NCBI GenBank assembly: GCA_023412475.1
Contig: JAEYNR010000022.1
Coordinates: 1-43,045 of the forward strand
Source of the DNA: Fibrobacterota bacterium
GTDB taxonomy: Bacteria > Fibrobacterota > Chitinivibrionia > Chitinivibrionales > Chitinispirillaceae
Length of the DNA: 43,045 nt
Direction: 5' to 3'
Shown here one piece after another: positions 8,198 through 17,240 of this stretch. The notes beneath the pieces are model-generated. The model searched no databases. It had not been told where the DNA came from and saw nothing but the letters and a program-made list of their open reading frames with translations. The position numbers and the translations under genes are program-made. How positions within the stretch are numbered: the stretch's first letter is position 1; every line of letters starts with the position of its first letter.

Positions 8198-8941
8198 ATG
8201 CATAAACTGGTACTGCTCAGACATGGTGAAAGCAGTTGGAATAAGGAAAATCGTTTTACCGGGTGGACTGATGTTGATTTATCCGAAAAAGGATTGCAGG
8301 AAGCCAGAAAAGCGGGTCTCATTCTAAAAGATGGGAATTATACTTTCGATATAGCATTTACATCTGTATTAAAAAGAGCAATCAGAACCTTATGGATTGT
8401 TCTTGACCAAATGGATCTGATGTGGATTCCGGTTCAGCGTTCATGGCATCTCAATGAACGTCACTATGGTGCTTTACAGGGATTAAACAAAGCAGAAACT
8501 GCCCGTAAATATGGTGAGCAGCAGGTTCATATCTGGCGGAGGAGCTATGATATCCGCCCCCCGGAATTAAACAAAGATGATCCCAGATCTCCTGCATCAG
8601 ATCCTCGTTACCGTGATCTGAGTGACAATGAGCTTCCCATGGCCGAATGTCTTAAAGACACTGTGGATAGGTTTCTTCCATACTGGCATAATAACATTGC
8701 TCCGGTATTACTTTCCGGGGAAAAAGTTATAATAGCCGCACATGGAAACAGCTTAAGGGCTCTGGTGAAATATCTTGACAAGGTTTCTGACAATGACATA
8801 GTCAGCTTAAACATTCCAACAGGTATTCCTCTGGTTTATGAGCTTGACGATAAATTGAATGCAGTAAACCATTATTATATGGGAGATCCAGAAGAGATAC
8901 GCAAGGCTGAGGAAGCGGTAAAGAAGCAGGGGAAAGCTTAG
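8198..8941 (+). CDS. gpmA: 2,3-bisphosphoglycerate-dependent phosphoglycerate mutase
   Basis: Interconverts 3- and 2-phosphoglycerate in glycolysis and gluconeogenesis through a phosphohistidine. The N-terminal LVLLRHGESSWNKENRFTGW has the catalytic His of the RHG motif. ERHYGALQGLNKAETARKYG and RRSYDIRPP are dPGM-specific, and IIAAHGNSLRALVKYLD carries the second catalytic His. Length (247 residues) is typical. GGAG lies 5 nt before ATG 8198. It stands alone between divergent and convergent neighbours and has no visible terminator. With pyruvate kinase and citrate synthase further on, it is one of three central-carbon enzymes in the window, but not in one operon. Confidence 0.95.
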   Translation: MHKLVLLRHGESSWNKENRFTGWTDVDLSEKGLQEARKAGLILKDGNYTFDIAFTSVLKRAIRTLWIVLDQMDLMWIPVQRSWHLNERHYGALQGLNKAETARKYGEQQVHIWRRSYDIRPPELNKDDPRSPASDPRYRDLSDNELPMAECLKDTVDRFLPYWHNNIAPVLLSGEKVIIAAHGNSLRALVKYLDKVSDNDIVSLNIPTGIPLVYELDDKLNAVNHYYMGDPEEIRKAEEAVKKQGKA

Positions 8942-9055
8942 CTTCTATTAGACACAGTGCTGTTAAGCGATTACTTTATAACACTTTAGCCATGGACATT
9001 GAAGCCGGAAAGTTGATACAGCAGCAGAAATCCTGCCCCGGAAGAAGCAATGGGT

Positions 9056-10699
9056 TCAGATCGTTTTACAAGACCGTTTCGTAATTTTACGAATCATATC
9101 AGAGACTTTCTGAACTCCAGTCAGTTCATAACAAATGATCATAAGCAGAAATGATGGAACAGTGCTGATAAAGCATACTGTCAGATTTTTTAACAGGAAA
9201 TTCGGTATGTTTATTCCCAAGCTCCATTGTTTGAGCAAATACCCTATAGCGCATCCCAGAGAGGTTATCAGAAGTATTTTGCTAATAGAAACAACAAGCT
9301 TGGCCACAGTTTCCCATCTGGCATGTCTGTAGTTCCAGATTACATAAAGAACAATAAACTGGGATGTAACAGCTAGTGTTGTTGCTAAAGCGATTCCGGG
9401 TCCCCCCATTCTGCGGCTGAAAAAAACATAAAGGGGTACACTTAGTAATGCTATTAATGTGTTTACCACCATTGGAAGAACAGTGTTTTGCATTGCATAA
9501 AAGGGTCGGGAGATTATCATGGATGCAGAAAAACCGAATGCGCCCAGAAGATAGACTGAGAAGATGGATGCGGTTTGTAATGTGGACTGATAGTCAAAAT
9601 GCCCGCGTTGGTAGATAATAGCAATTATCTGTTGTGAAAGAACGATCATAATACCTGAAATTGGGAGCAGGAAAACGGCTATTCTGCTTAAAACCGAATT
9701 GAGGATATCGTTCATTTCTTCGAATTTTTTTTCTAAAGCAAGTTTTGAAAGGAAAGGAAAGAATGCAGCTCCTGATGCCTGTCCGAACATGGCAACCACC
9801 ATCATCATTACTCGCAAGGCATAATTTACACTGGCCACGGTGCCTTGGGAAAGTGATGCTGAGAAGAACCTGAAAAAAATTTCATTTGAGAAGGTCATGC
9901 TCAGGCCCAGAACAAGTGGAATGCTTTTTCTAATATATTCCATAAGATCTGGATCAGAAAAATCGAATCTGGGATAGAATTTTAGCCCGATTTTTAATGC
10001 ACCTGGTAATTGAACTACCATATTGGCCAGAAATGCCCCAAAGAGTACTCCCCATGCAAAACCATCTATACCGATGCGTGGTCCCAGAATTATACCTCCC
10101 AGAATTATACCTCCATTATAACACAGTGGTGCAATTGCAGGGATAAAGAAACGTTTCTCTGCCATTTGCACTGCAGAGAAGAATGCACCCCAGTAAAAAA
10201 AGAGTTGTGCTGGAAGTACGATTCGAGTTAAACGAACTGTGGTTTTGAAATATTCTGGTTTAACATCGGGTCCGATTCCAGCCATTTTGAGAATGTCAGG
10301 AGTAAAAATCATGCTTAAGGGGATGAGAACCAAAAAGAAGAGTGTTCCAATGCAAAACAAATTGGAGAAGGATTTCCAGCCTCTGTCCCGTTCTCCTTTT
10401 ATAATATAACGCTGAAATATTGGAATGAAAGTAACCGATAGAAAACCTCCGGCCAGAAAATGATTAAGCATTTCAGGGATGAAGAAAGCCGATACATATG
10501 CATCTATTCCCAAACCGGTGCCGCCAAAGTGCGCCATAACCTGTTCGCGAAGCAGGCCGGTAATTCTGCTTAAAAAAACCGACCCCATCATTATGGCAGT
10601 AGCTATAGAAATAGTTTTGCCTAATTTGGGATCAGAACTCTTTTTTGGAAGAATCGGTTCAGTATTTTTTGAGACAGAGACATCGCCGTTGTGGGTCAT
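9056..10699 (-). CDS. murJ: Lipid II flippase MurJ (MviN family)
   Basis: Polytopic inner-membrane protein that flips lipid II in peptidoglycan synthesis. Family marks: SVFLSRITGLLREQVMAHFG at about residues 40-59, where the conserved Arg residues line the cavity; FIPIFQRYI; and RPFYAMQNTVLPMVVN. About 14 hydrophobic segments over 547 residues fit the MOP superfamily. Start ATG 10699 lacks a clear ribosome binding site. The N-terminal 25-30 residues are polar and not conserved, so a start a little downstream is possible. Residues near 195-205 contain a short in-frame duplication (GGIILGGIILG) encoded by a 15-bp tandem repeat at about 10084-10113. Upstream on the same strand are a terminator and the HTH gene. 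Confidence 0.92.
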   Translation of the reverse strand: MTHNGDVSVSKNTEPILPKKSSDPKLGKTISIATAIMMGSVFLSRITGLLREQVMAHFGGTGLGIDAYVSAFFIPEMLNHFLAGGFLSVTFIPIFQRYIIKGERDRGWKSFSNLFCIGTLFFLVLIPLSMIFTPDILKMAGIGPDVKPEYFKTTVRLTRIVLPAQLFFYWGAFFSAVQMAEKRFFIPAIAPLCYNGGIILGGIILGPRIGIDGFAWGVLFGAFLANMVVQLPGALKIGLKFYPRFDFSDPDLMEYIRKSIPLVLGLSMTFSNEIFFRFFSASLSQGTVASVNYALRVMMMVVAMFGQASGAAFFPFLSKLALEKKFEEMNDILNSVLSRIAVFLLPISGIMIVLSQQIIAIIYQRGHFDYQSTLQTASIFSVYLLGAFGFSASMIISRPFYAMQNTVLPMVVNTLIALLSVPLYVFFSRRMGGPGIALATTLAVTSQFIVLYVIWNYRHARWETVAKLVVSISKILLITSLGCAIGYLLKQWSLGINIPNFLLKNLTVCFISTVPSFLLMIICYELTGVQKVSDMIRKITKRSCKTI

Positions 10700-10734
10700 T
10701 ACATAAAATTACAGCTTGCTGCAGCTATGAAGCA

Positions 10735-10772
10735 AAAATAAAAAGGGTTCATGACAGTTATCATGGACCCCT
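10735..10772 (-). terminator. Rho-independent terminator after the small HTH gene
   Basis: Read on the minus strand, GGGTCCATGA pairs with TCATGAACCC (plus-strand 10745-10754 and 10761-10770, one G-U pair, 6-nt loop). It is followed by TTTTTATTTTT. It separates the 10798-11100 gene from murJ. Confidence 0.75.
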
Positions 10773-10797
10773 TAAAACATTGCCATTGTTGAAAAAA

Positions 10798-11100
10798 TTA
10801 TCTTTTTTTCTTTTTGGCAGCTTTTTTCACGACCTTCTTCGCTTCATTAATAATACGATAAGTCTGAGAAATGGAAAGTTTATACTTTTTGGCCAATGCT
10901 GTACCTGAAGATCCGTTATCGTAAAGTCTTACAATTTCAGAATTGCGTTCAGGGTTTTTAGCCAATGAGGATTCAATTCCATACTTTTTACGAAGCTGAT
11001 GGACTGCCTGCCTTGTGATTCCGAACTGTTCGCCAATTGCTGCATCAGTTTTAAATTTCTTTTGCAGCTTTAACAGTTGAGTTTTGGAAATTCTTGCCAT
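10798..11100 (-). CDS. Small helix-turn-helix protein with lysine-rich tail
   Basis: Probable DNA-binding protein of about 100 residues. The first HTH covers about 4-45 (TDAAIGEQFGITRQAVHQLR). A second, resolvase/homeodomain-like HTH covers about 52-88 (EIVRLYDNGSSGTALAKKYK then LSISQTYRII). The last 15 residues are almost only Lys, Ala and Val (KKVVKKAAKKKKR), a histone-like non-specific DNA-binding tail. The start is ATG 11100, with GAGGAG 11 nt upstream. An ATG at 11121 would place that ribosome binding site inside the gene. The target is unknown. It is monocistronic, closed by a strong terminator. It could be a nucleoid-associated protein or a repressor. Confidence 0.65.
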   Translation of the reverse strand: MARISKTQLLKLQKKFKTDAAIGEQFGITRQAVHQLRKKYGIESSLAKNPERNSEIVRLYDNGSSGTALAKKYKLSISQTYRIINEAKKVVKKAAKKKKR

Positions 11101-11724
11101 AATGACGCTTACTCCTCTCATAGTAACGTTAAGTTAGAAAAACATGTTTTCGCAAAAATAATTCTTACTAACAACAGAGAAATACTTATGGTGTGTGAGA
11201 AGAGGTGTTAAGATTGACGTTTATAAAATAAACAATTAAAAATCTTTCCGCAAGGAAAAAGATGAAAAATGTCAGTTTGTGACAAAGAAAATACTAAAAA
11301 GATTCACCTACTTCTTTGATGGTTTAAATTCTATACCGATGCTATTGCCTTTTTGCTCAATTTAGGACAACACCCGGCAGTTTCAATCTGCAACACCTGA
11401 CCTATACTCCTCAAGATACTAATTGTAAGTTACGCGTGTCATGTATCAGAAAAGAGCTGCCTTATACTCTATCTGTCAGTTTTCTGATGCCTTCACTCTT
11501 ATACTTGATTCATATAATAGCGGCCGGAAAGTCACTGTAAAATTGCGATCTTATTTTTTCAGATCATGAAGTTTAGCAATGCCCGGAATGGAGAAAAATT
11601 AGCTGCGAAAAAATCTGTGCACTAAGTAATTTATGAGGACATTTTCAGATATTTCTTTATCTAAAGCCGTTTTTATTGGATGCACTGGAAACAGATTTAG
11701 GGAAGAATGAAGGAGAAATCTGCC
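11101..11724. other. Intergenic region between divergent genes
   Basis: About 620 nt of AT-rich DNA separating the minus-strand HTH gene from the plus-strand run of four genes. It should hold both promoters, but I find no near-consensus -35/-10 pair, structured RNA or repeat that I can support. Confidence 0.4.
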
Positions 11725-13137
11725 ATGTTGGAGCAAATAATAAAGTACCTTGAACTACATCCCGAAGGAGTGTCTTCACTGGAGCTTGCTAAAGAGTTTC
11801 TAAAATTCCAGGATACTCAATCCTCTTTTGCCCATTTGACCATTAGTTCCATTCTCTCTAAAAACAAAAGAGTTTATATGGATGATAATGGACAGTGGCA
11901 TATAAAAGCCAACTCCTCTTCTTGCAAGTCTCTTGAACATTTACCAATAACCGCCACATTCATCATTGGTGATACTGCAATAGAAAACCGGCAGATCTAT
12001 TATATTTCCCTGTGGAAAATATTTCCTGAGCCACAACATCTCCATGGGGAATGGGCAGTAGACGGTGATTTTTTACAAACAATAGGGAAGAGAGAACTCA
12101 GGACGATCTATGACAGTCCTTTCCTAGCATCTGAAGGCCAACAAGCGCTGCTCAATACAGTTAGCCACTTGAAATTGACAGTTCCAGTATACCTTAGCGC
12201 CTCCTGTCATAGTCTGCTGAAATCTGCTGCCGCCACTTTGGATGTAAGTTTAACCGATGATTCTATTCACATGTGTGAGTTATTTCAATGTGCAGGAATT
12301 GAAATTGATGATCCTGAAGACCTGAACTGCTGCTATAAAACCTTATTTGGAAAGACCTGCAATAACCAGAGTGCCTTCAGACAAAGCCAGCTATTTGCAG
12401 AGTGCATCAGAGAGCTTATCCGGATTCTAATGGAAAAAGGTATTTACTCCAGAGAAGATATTGATGAATTATTAAAAGAAAGCAGAAAATCCTTAATTTC
12501 TGGAAAAGAATTTTCCTATGATCAGATCTACTCTCTACCACCAGACATTGGAGTGTTTGGTTTCAAAGATAAAAATGGTAAATTTATTTATATCGGAAAA
12601 ACTGATAATCTTAAACGTAAGATATTGAATTTTTTTAGGTGCAATAACACTAGACCTGCAAAACTTCAGTGTCTGCTGGAGCAGTCTCACTCTCTAATCT
12701 CATACCAGTGCGCATCTGAACTGGAGGCACTGCTATTTGAGCATCGTTTAATTATGAAACACTCTCCTCAACTCAACTTAAAAAAAAATCTACCCCGGAG
12801 AAAAAATCCTTCAACAAAAATTGAAGATTGTGTAATTGTTATGCCTCATACCCGCACTGATCTATTGATGACATTCTGGTTCTGCAAAAATAAAAAGATT
12901 AAAATCAAAGCAATGGATTTAAAGCATTCAGAAAAATTAAATGCTGAGCTGGGGGAGTTTTTTAATACGGATAAAGAAACAACAGAATCATTTGACCCTG
13001 TAGAAATGAATTTGGCCTATAATTGGATTAATAAAAATAAGGACCAACTGCTCATAGTTGAGGTAATTGAAGCCAGAGATGGCTTTCAAATACTTAAATC
13101 TATTAAATTTCATTGGGATTTAAGACTAAAAAAGTAG
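11725..13137 (+). CDS. Winged-helix / exonuclease-like / GIY-YIG domain protein
   Basis: About 470 residues in three parts. Residues 1-62 look like a winged helix (YLELHPEGVSSLELAKEFLK and VYMDDNGQWHIK). Residues about 75-235 may be a degenerate DnaQ-type exonuclease fold: the FIIGDTAIENRQIYYISLW strand resembles its first motif, but the acidic DxE pair is not intact. Residues about 275-365 form a UvrC/Cho-type GIY-YIG nuclease domain: GVFGFKDKNGKFIYIGKTDN, the catalytic-Arg region LKRK, and ELEALLFEHRLIMKHSP with the metal-binding Glu. The last 110 residues are unassigned. The order exonuclease-GIY-YIG resembles Cho/DnaQ fusions in nucleotide excision repair. ATG 11725 has AAGGAG 9 nt upstream; ATG 11707 is the alternative. 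Three same-strand genes follow within 100 nt. Confidence 0.65.
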   Translation: MLEQIIKYLELHPEGVSSLELAKEFLKFQDTQSSFAHLTISSILSKNKRVYMDDNGQWHIKANSSSCKSLEHLPITATFIIGDTAIENRQIYYISLWKIFPEPQHLHGEWAVDGDFLQTIGKRELRTIYDSPFLASEGQQALLNTVSHLKLTVPVYLSASCHSLLKSAAATLDVSLTDDSIHMCELFQCAGIEIDDPEDLNCCYKTLFGKTCNNQSAFRQSQLFAECIRELIRILMEKGIYSREDIDELLKESRKSLISGKEFSYDQIYSLPPDIGVFGFKDKNGKFIYIGKTDNLKRKILNFFRCNNTRPAKLQCLLEQSHSLISYQCASELEALLFEHRLIMKHSPQLNLKKNLPRRKNPSTKIEDCVIVMPHTRTDLLMTFWFCKNKKIKIKAMDLKHSEKLNAELGEFFNTDKETTESFDPVEMNLAYNWINKNKDQLLIVEVIEARDGFQILKSIKFHWDLRLKK

Positions 13138-13237
13138 AAAAAACGTAATTGGTTTTAGACTTACTGATGGTTTTGATTATTTTAAACATTCATAACCATT
13201 AAAGCTTCTGTCTGCTCACTTACAAAAAGGATGAATC

Positions 13238-13567
13238 ATGAGTTTTTCGTATGATCATGAAAGGTTTGTAGCCAAAAACAGAAGCCTTGCTTCTGCCGAA
13301 GAGATGAAAAAAAGAGATGTACTGCTGGAAAAGAAAGGCTACTCTCATCTAAAAAGTAACAAGGAAGGTTCCTGCTTTAATTGTAAAATGAAGCAAAATT
13401 GCTCTGAATTCAAGGCAAAACGCTCTGGCGGTGCTTCTGGTGTTGTTTCTTTTGGCGGTGATCAAAAGTTTATATGTAATCGGTACGTGCCTGCTGAGAC
13501 TTCTGGCAAAACCATGACCAATAAACAGATAAAGTCGCTTTTAAAGAACACAAAAAAAGGTTATTGA
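13238..13567 (+). CDS. Small cysteine-containing hypothetical protein
   Basis: Function not recognised. 109 residues, charged and soluble. Four Cys occur as CFNCKMKQNC and, 24 residues on from the last, ICNRY; this CxxCx5C...C pattern could bind zinc or an iron-sulphur cluster (inference). Between them lies a Gly/Ser-rich SGGASGVVSFGGDQ loop. AAGGA lies 6 nt before ATG 13238, so it is likely translated. The next gene begins 21 nt downstream, so the two are probably co-transcribed. Confidence 0.7.
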   Translation: MSFSYDHERFVAKNRSLASAEEMKKRDVLLEKKGYSHLKSNKEGSCFNCKMKQNCSEFKAKRSGGASGVVSFGGDQKFICNRYVPAETSGKTMTNKQIKSLLKNTKKGY

Positions 13568-13588
13568 CCACAAATCTGGGAAAATATC

Positions 13589-14353
13589 ATGGCAGATCAG
13601 CAATCATTAGAAAATTCTCCTCTGGAAATTTATGAGACCGCCTACAGGCTTCATTATATCGATAAGCGCACCGAGGAAGCAATCAAGTATTACGAAATAT
13701 TAATAAGAGAGTTCCCCGATTCTAATGAATGCGGCTATGCTGCGGTGCAGATACAGAAGATTAAAGCGAACGGGCTAATTAAAGAGTTTAAAAGATCATC
13801 AAGAGCAGTTAATTCTATCACAGTTATTGCTCTTATTCTTTCAGTCATTTCCGTTCTGCTGTCAACCTCTGCAGTATACTATTTCTATTCCAGATATAAA
13901 GCAGAACAAAACCGGACCAAGCTTGCCCTTACAGCCTTGTCAAAAGTTTTTATTGGTGATGACAACGAAGCACTCAGGGTGCTAACCGAACTGAAAATTA
14001 ATAGTAAAGATGATATCATCCCATTCGAACTATCTTCCGCTTTATATCAGAAAAAGGGACTCCATGAGCAAGCCCGGGCAGAGTATGAAATTTTCTTCCG
14101 CTTGAATCCTACTCTTAATCCGACCGATCTTCAGCTCTCAAAAATGAAATCGCAATTGCCAAAGGCTTCTAATAAATCAGCTACTATTGAGATCATAGAT
14201 CAGAACACACATCAAATGAAAAATAACACACCTGATCCGGAACCAAACTCTGTTTCCAAGACTACTCCTACAAATAAACAGCCTTCCAAGCCTAAACAGA
14301 AACCAGTCAAAGGCATATTTCTGGTTGATCCGGATAGCCTTAACTTCTTTTAA
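13589..14353 (+). CDS. TPR-like single-pass membrane protein
   Basis: Function not recognised. 254 residues. The N-terminal 60 residues look like one or two tetratricopeptide helices (EEAIKYYEILIREFPDSNEC). One TM follows near 75-100 (SITVIALILSVISVLLSTSA), then a second TPR-like block (ALYQKKGLHEQARAEYEIFF). The C-terminal tail is rich in Pro, Lys, Asn and Thr (about 200-245) and probably disordered. Such proteins are usually scaffolds. The start ATG 13589 has only a weak AG-rich ribosome binding site. It lies between the Cys protein and the tail-anchored protein on the same strand with gaps of 21 and 12 nt, which suggests one operon. Confidence 0.65.
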   Translation: MADQQSLENSPLEIYETAYRLHYIDKRTEEAIKYYEILIREFPDSNECGYAAVQIQKIKANGLIKEFKRSSRAVNSITVIALILSVISVLLSTSAVYYFYSRYKAEQNRTKLALTALSKVFIGDDNEALRVLTELKINSKDDIIPFELSSALYQKKGLHEQARAEYEIFFRLNPTLNPTDLQLSKMKSQLPKASNKSATIEIIDQNTHQMKNNTPDPEPNSVSKTTPTNKQPSKPKQKPVKGIFLVDPDSLNFF

Positions 14354-14365
14354 TTAAAGATTATT

Positions 14366-15040
14366 ATGAAAACCGGTGTAGCTAACCAAAATTTAAAATA
14401 TCACAAAGACTTCGAGTCTTTAATTGAGAGCGGTTATGTACTGGATGTACGTGGGCAATGGACACCTCTGAATGAAAAAGTTAAGAAAGAACGGTCTTTT
14501 ATACAACATCTGGAATCTGGTGAAGTTCTTAATTCAGGTAAATGGATACCAATTTCTGAATTTAAAAATCCCGTAAATGCAGTGCAAAGTACTGATGAAA
14601 AGGCGCGATTTACAGAAAGTTCTCATGATGAGACTCAGACCAGCTTTGAATTAAGTACTTCAGACCAGGAAGAGGAATTTCCGCCAGAAACTATTATGAT
14701 TGCTGCGGAGGAATTACAGGTAAGTAGGCCTTTGACACAGGAATCGGTTCAAAAAAACCAACAAAATGAAACTGCTGATAATCAGTTTCCAGATACCCAG
14801 CAGGAGGATATTGTTACACAGGAAACTATAGCAATGTCACTCCATGTAATTGCTGAAATGTCTACTATTCATCAAAGGCCCTGCAAAATTGACTACGACT
14901 CAACAACCTGTACAGTTCTGAAAGCTGAAAAAAAAAGCTGGTGTAATTATGGAAAAATACTCTTAAAGGCAGCAATAGTAGCATTAATTATTGGTGCAAC
15001 TGTTTATTTTGCTTTCAGATTCTTTCCAGGTTCATTCTAA
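14366..15040 (+). CDS. Tail-anchored hypothetical protein with two short Trp repeats
   Basis: Function not recognised. 224 residues. The N-terminal region has two copies of a short motif: ESGYVLDVRGQWTPLNE (about 17-33) and ESGEVLNSGKWIPISE (about 48-63). The middle is acidic and Gln/Glu-rich, probably disordered. The C-terminus is a single TM (ILLKAAIVALIIGATVYFAF) with only a few residues after it, a tail-anchor topology with the bulk in the cytoplasm. The gene starts 12 nt after the TPR protein and its last 9 nt overlap the 3' end of the convergent glycosyltransferase gene. Confidence 0.65.
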   Translation: MKTGVANQNLKYHKDFESLIESGYVLDVRGQWTPLNEKVKKERSFIQHLESGEVLNSGKWIPISEFKNPVNAVQSTDEKARFTESSHDETQTSFELSTSDQEEEFPPETIMIAAEELQVSRPLTQESVQKNQQNETADNQFPDTQQEDIVTQETIAMSLHVIAEMSTIHQRPCKIDYDSTTCTVLKAEKKSWCNYGKILLKAAIVALIIGATVYFAFRFFPGSF

Positions 15041-16216
15041 TAGGCTTATCATTTTATCGATTATCCTGGGAATATTTCTCCCTCTGTCAAAATTATTTTT
15101 AGTGATCTGGTAACCGGATTTCCCCATTGAATAAATCTTATCTGGATTATGAATAAACATCTCCATTGCATCAGCAAAAGCACTGATATCATTCTGCTCA
15201 ATCAGAAGCCCTGAGACTTCATGTTTGACAATTTCACAAATACCACCAGATTCAAAACTTATCACCGGTAACCCACAGCTCATAGCTTCAATCGCAACTC
15301 TGCCAAATGGTTCATTATCTGAAGCCATGCATAGAATATGATGGGAGTAAAATGCCTGTTGAGGATTTGAAGTATGTGGCATGAGCCTGACTTTTCCTGC
15401 AAGGTTTAATCTGCTGATCTTATCGGACAAAACTTTCCTGTACGATTGATCCCAGTAAAGAGTATCCCCTACAAGATCAAGAGTTCCGCAAAGATCTCCT
15501 GTTTTCTGATAAAGCAGGTAAAAGGCATCAATCAGCAAATGACAACCTTTCCAGGGAACGATTCTTCCAAGATAAAGAAATGCCACTTTCTGCGATTTCT
15601 TTTGAGGAACCTGCTCAGGTATTTCTATTCCATTATAAAGAACTACAGTGTTCTTTTTAATCCGAGAAGGTAGGTTGTCCTTAACCGCACCCGATATCGC
15701 AATAACCATGAAATTTTTGCGGGGCAATAATAATCGATATAATACAGAGGAAAAAGATGGCCTTTTAAATATCTCCCTGATATGAAATATACAGATGCTA
15801 TTCCTGTATAGCCAGGACGACAGACTGAGAGCCACATGTGATTTGGGAATATTTGCATGTATAATATCCGGCTTTAAACAGATAACATACCTGCAAAACT
15901 TATAAACGTAACGAAAATAGAAGAAAAGAGTTGTAATGTTTCTTAGCAAAGCAAGAATCATCTTGTCGCGTCGGATGTTTTCTATTTCTTTTTTACAGGG
16001 TATAATTGTGCAATTTAAGCCCATCCTTTTTGCAGATTCCACAAGTATCCCGCCCTCTGATGTCACCAGATATGTGTCTGCCTTTTTGCAGGCCTCTTTC
16101 ATGATATCCAGTAACGATAATTCCGCTCCACCAAGCCTTTGAGCCCAGTGGGTTACAAATAATACCTTAGGTCGTTTTTTACCAGACATACTGTTCTTTA
16201 ACTCTTTTGATGGCAT
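15032..16216 (-). CDS. Glycosyltransferase family 4 protein
   Basis: GT-B fold retaining glycosyltransferase, probably acting at the cytoplasmic face of the inner membrane on a surface polysaccharide. N-terminal KVLFVTHWAQRLGGAELSLL is the Gly-rich acceptor-domain start. LGRIVPWKGCHLLIDAF is the second-domain nucleotide-sugar region. EPFGRVAIEAMSCGLPVISF is the EX7E motif of GT4. About 394 residues from ATG 16216. That start overlaps the upstream gene by 38 nt; ATG 16189 (overlap 11 nt) is the alternative. Third gene of the minus-strand polysaccharide operon. Donor and acceptor cannot be told from the sequence. Confidence 0.85.
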   Translation of the reverse strand: MPSKELKNSMSGKKRPKVLFVTHWAQRLGGAELSLLDIMKEACKKADTYLVTSEGGILVESAKRMGLNCTIIPCKKEIENIRRDKMILALLRNITTLFFYFRYVYKFCRYVICLKPDIIHANIPKSHVALSLSSWLYRNSICIFHIREIFKRPSFSSVLYRLLLPRKNFMVIAISGAVKDNLPSRIKKNTVVLYNGIEIPEQVPQKKSQKVAFLYLGRIVPWKGCHLLIDAFYLLYQKTGDLCGTLDLVGDTLYWDQSYRKVLSDKISRLNLAGKVRLMPHTSNPQQAFYSHHILCMASDNEPFGRVAIEAMSCGLPVISFESGGICEIVKHEVSGLLIEQNDISAFADAMEMFIHNPDKIYSMGKSGYQITKNNFDRGRNIPRIIDKMISLLE

Positions 16217-17240
16217 TTCGGATTAGCCTTTTGCGTAGTTCCTGGTTAAACACCAGTCTTGCAATTCCATCAATCCATGGCTGCAATTGATCAGGAGGAA
16301 CCAAAAGTCCACAATTGCCATTATCCAAAACTTCAGCAATCCCGCCAACCTGTGATGCCACAATGGCTACTCCCTGGGCCATTGCTTCTATGAGAACGAT
16401 CCCAAAGCCTTCAGTGCTTTCATCAGTTTCCCTGGAGGGAAACAGGAAAATGTCAGCATTTTCATAGTGTTTATAAAGCAATTTATCGGATATCGAGTCT
16501 GTTAGATTTATCCTCTCTTCCAGAGAGTACTCTGCAACTTTTTTCTTTAGAAAGGGATATTGCGGCCCAGATCCGACTATTGTAAGTTTCCATTTAATAT
16601 TCACTGGTAATTCAGTCATCAAATCCAGCAGAAAATCGTGTCCTTTGTGCTGTTGCAGTCTGCCTACGGATAATAAATGTATAGGGTCGTGCAAATTTTT
16701 GTTACTGATATCTACAAGCAGCGATTTTTCAATTTTAGGTGGAAGATAGCGCAGTTTATAATCAACATTTAGAACCGAGAGAAACGAAGCGGTATGCCTG
16801 GTTACGTATGAGATATTTTCTGCCCTATTTAGTATGCATCGGAACAGAAGGGTCCGCCAGTTGTTTTGGACAAGAGGAATAATTTCTTTTCCATGGCAAT
16901 ATACATTGTATTTGATAGGCCAAAATAACGAAATCAGAAAAACCGGGATTGCAGCATAGATGTTACCAGCTTCAACTATGGTATTCTTTTTTTGTTTTAT
17001 CAGGTTTATCAATAAGATAGTAAACAGATTAAAAAGGGAAGCTTTCTTATTCCTTTTTGAAAACCGATTGGAATAAAACTCTACAGAGCAGGGCAAACCA
17101 ACTTCCACATCATCTGTTTTAACCGAAGACCCAACCAGTACTCGGTCAGACATATCATAGCTGTATTTAACCATATTGTACAGATATCTCTGTATTCCGC
17201 CCTGCTCAGGCGGGAAATCAAGCGTCAATAATATTTTCAT
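16179..17240 (-). CDS. Glycosyltransferase family 4 protein
   Basis: GT4 enzyme of 353 residues. It opens with LLTLDFPPEQGGIQRYLYNM, the typical acceptor-binding loop. VGRLQQHKGHDFLLDLM and EGFGIVLIEAMAQGVAIVAS (EX7E) mark the donor domain. Hydrophobic FLISLFWPIKYNVYCHG near 110 may touch the membrane. Both ends overlap neighbours: 23 nt with the O-antigen-ligase-like gene upstream and up to 38 nt with the next glycosyltransferase, so translation is likely coupled. Probable role: sugar addition during O-antigen or exopolysaccharide assembly. The exact sugar is unknown. Confidence 0.86.
   Translation of the reverse strand: MKILLTLDFPPEQGGIQRYLYNMVKYSYDMSDRVLVGSSVKTDDVEVGLPCSVEFYSNRFSKRNKKASLFNLFTILLINLIKQKKNTIVEAGNIYAAIPVFLISLFWPIKYNVYCHGKEIIPLVQNNWRTLLFRCILNRAENISYVTRHTASFLSVLNVDYKLRYLPPKIEKSLLVDISNKNLHDPIHLLSVGRLQQHKGHDFLLDLMTELPVNIKWKLTIVGSGPQYPFLKKKVAEYSLEERINLTDSISDKLLYKHYENADIFLFPSRETDESTEGFGIVLIEAMAQGVAIVASQVGGIAEVLDNGNCGLLVPPDQLQPWIDGIARLVFNQELRKRLIRNAIKRVKEQYVW

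Noticed and set aside
10084..10113. 15-bp tandem repeat inside murJ as a phase-variation switch
   Set aside because: The unit is a multiple of three and only two copies exist, so it only adds GGIIL residues in a membrane helix.
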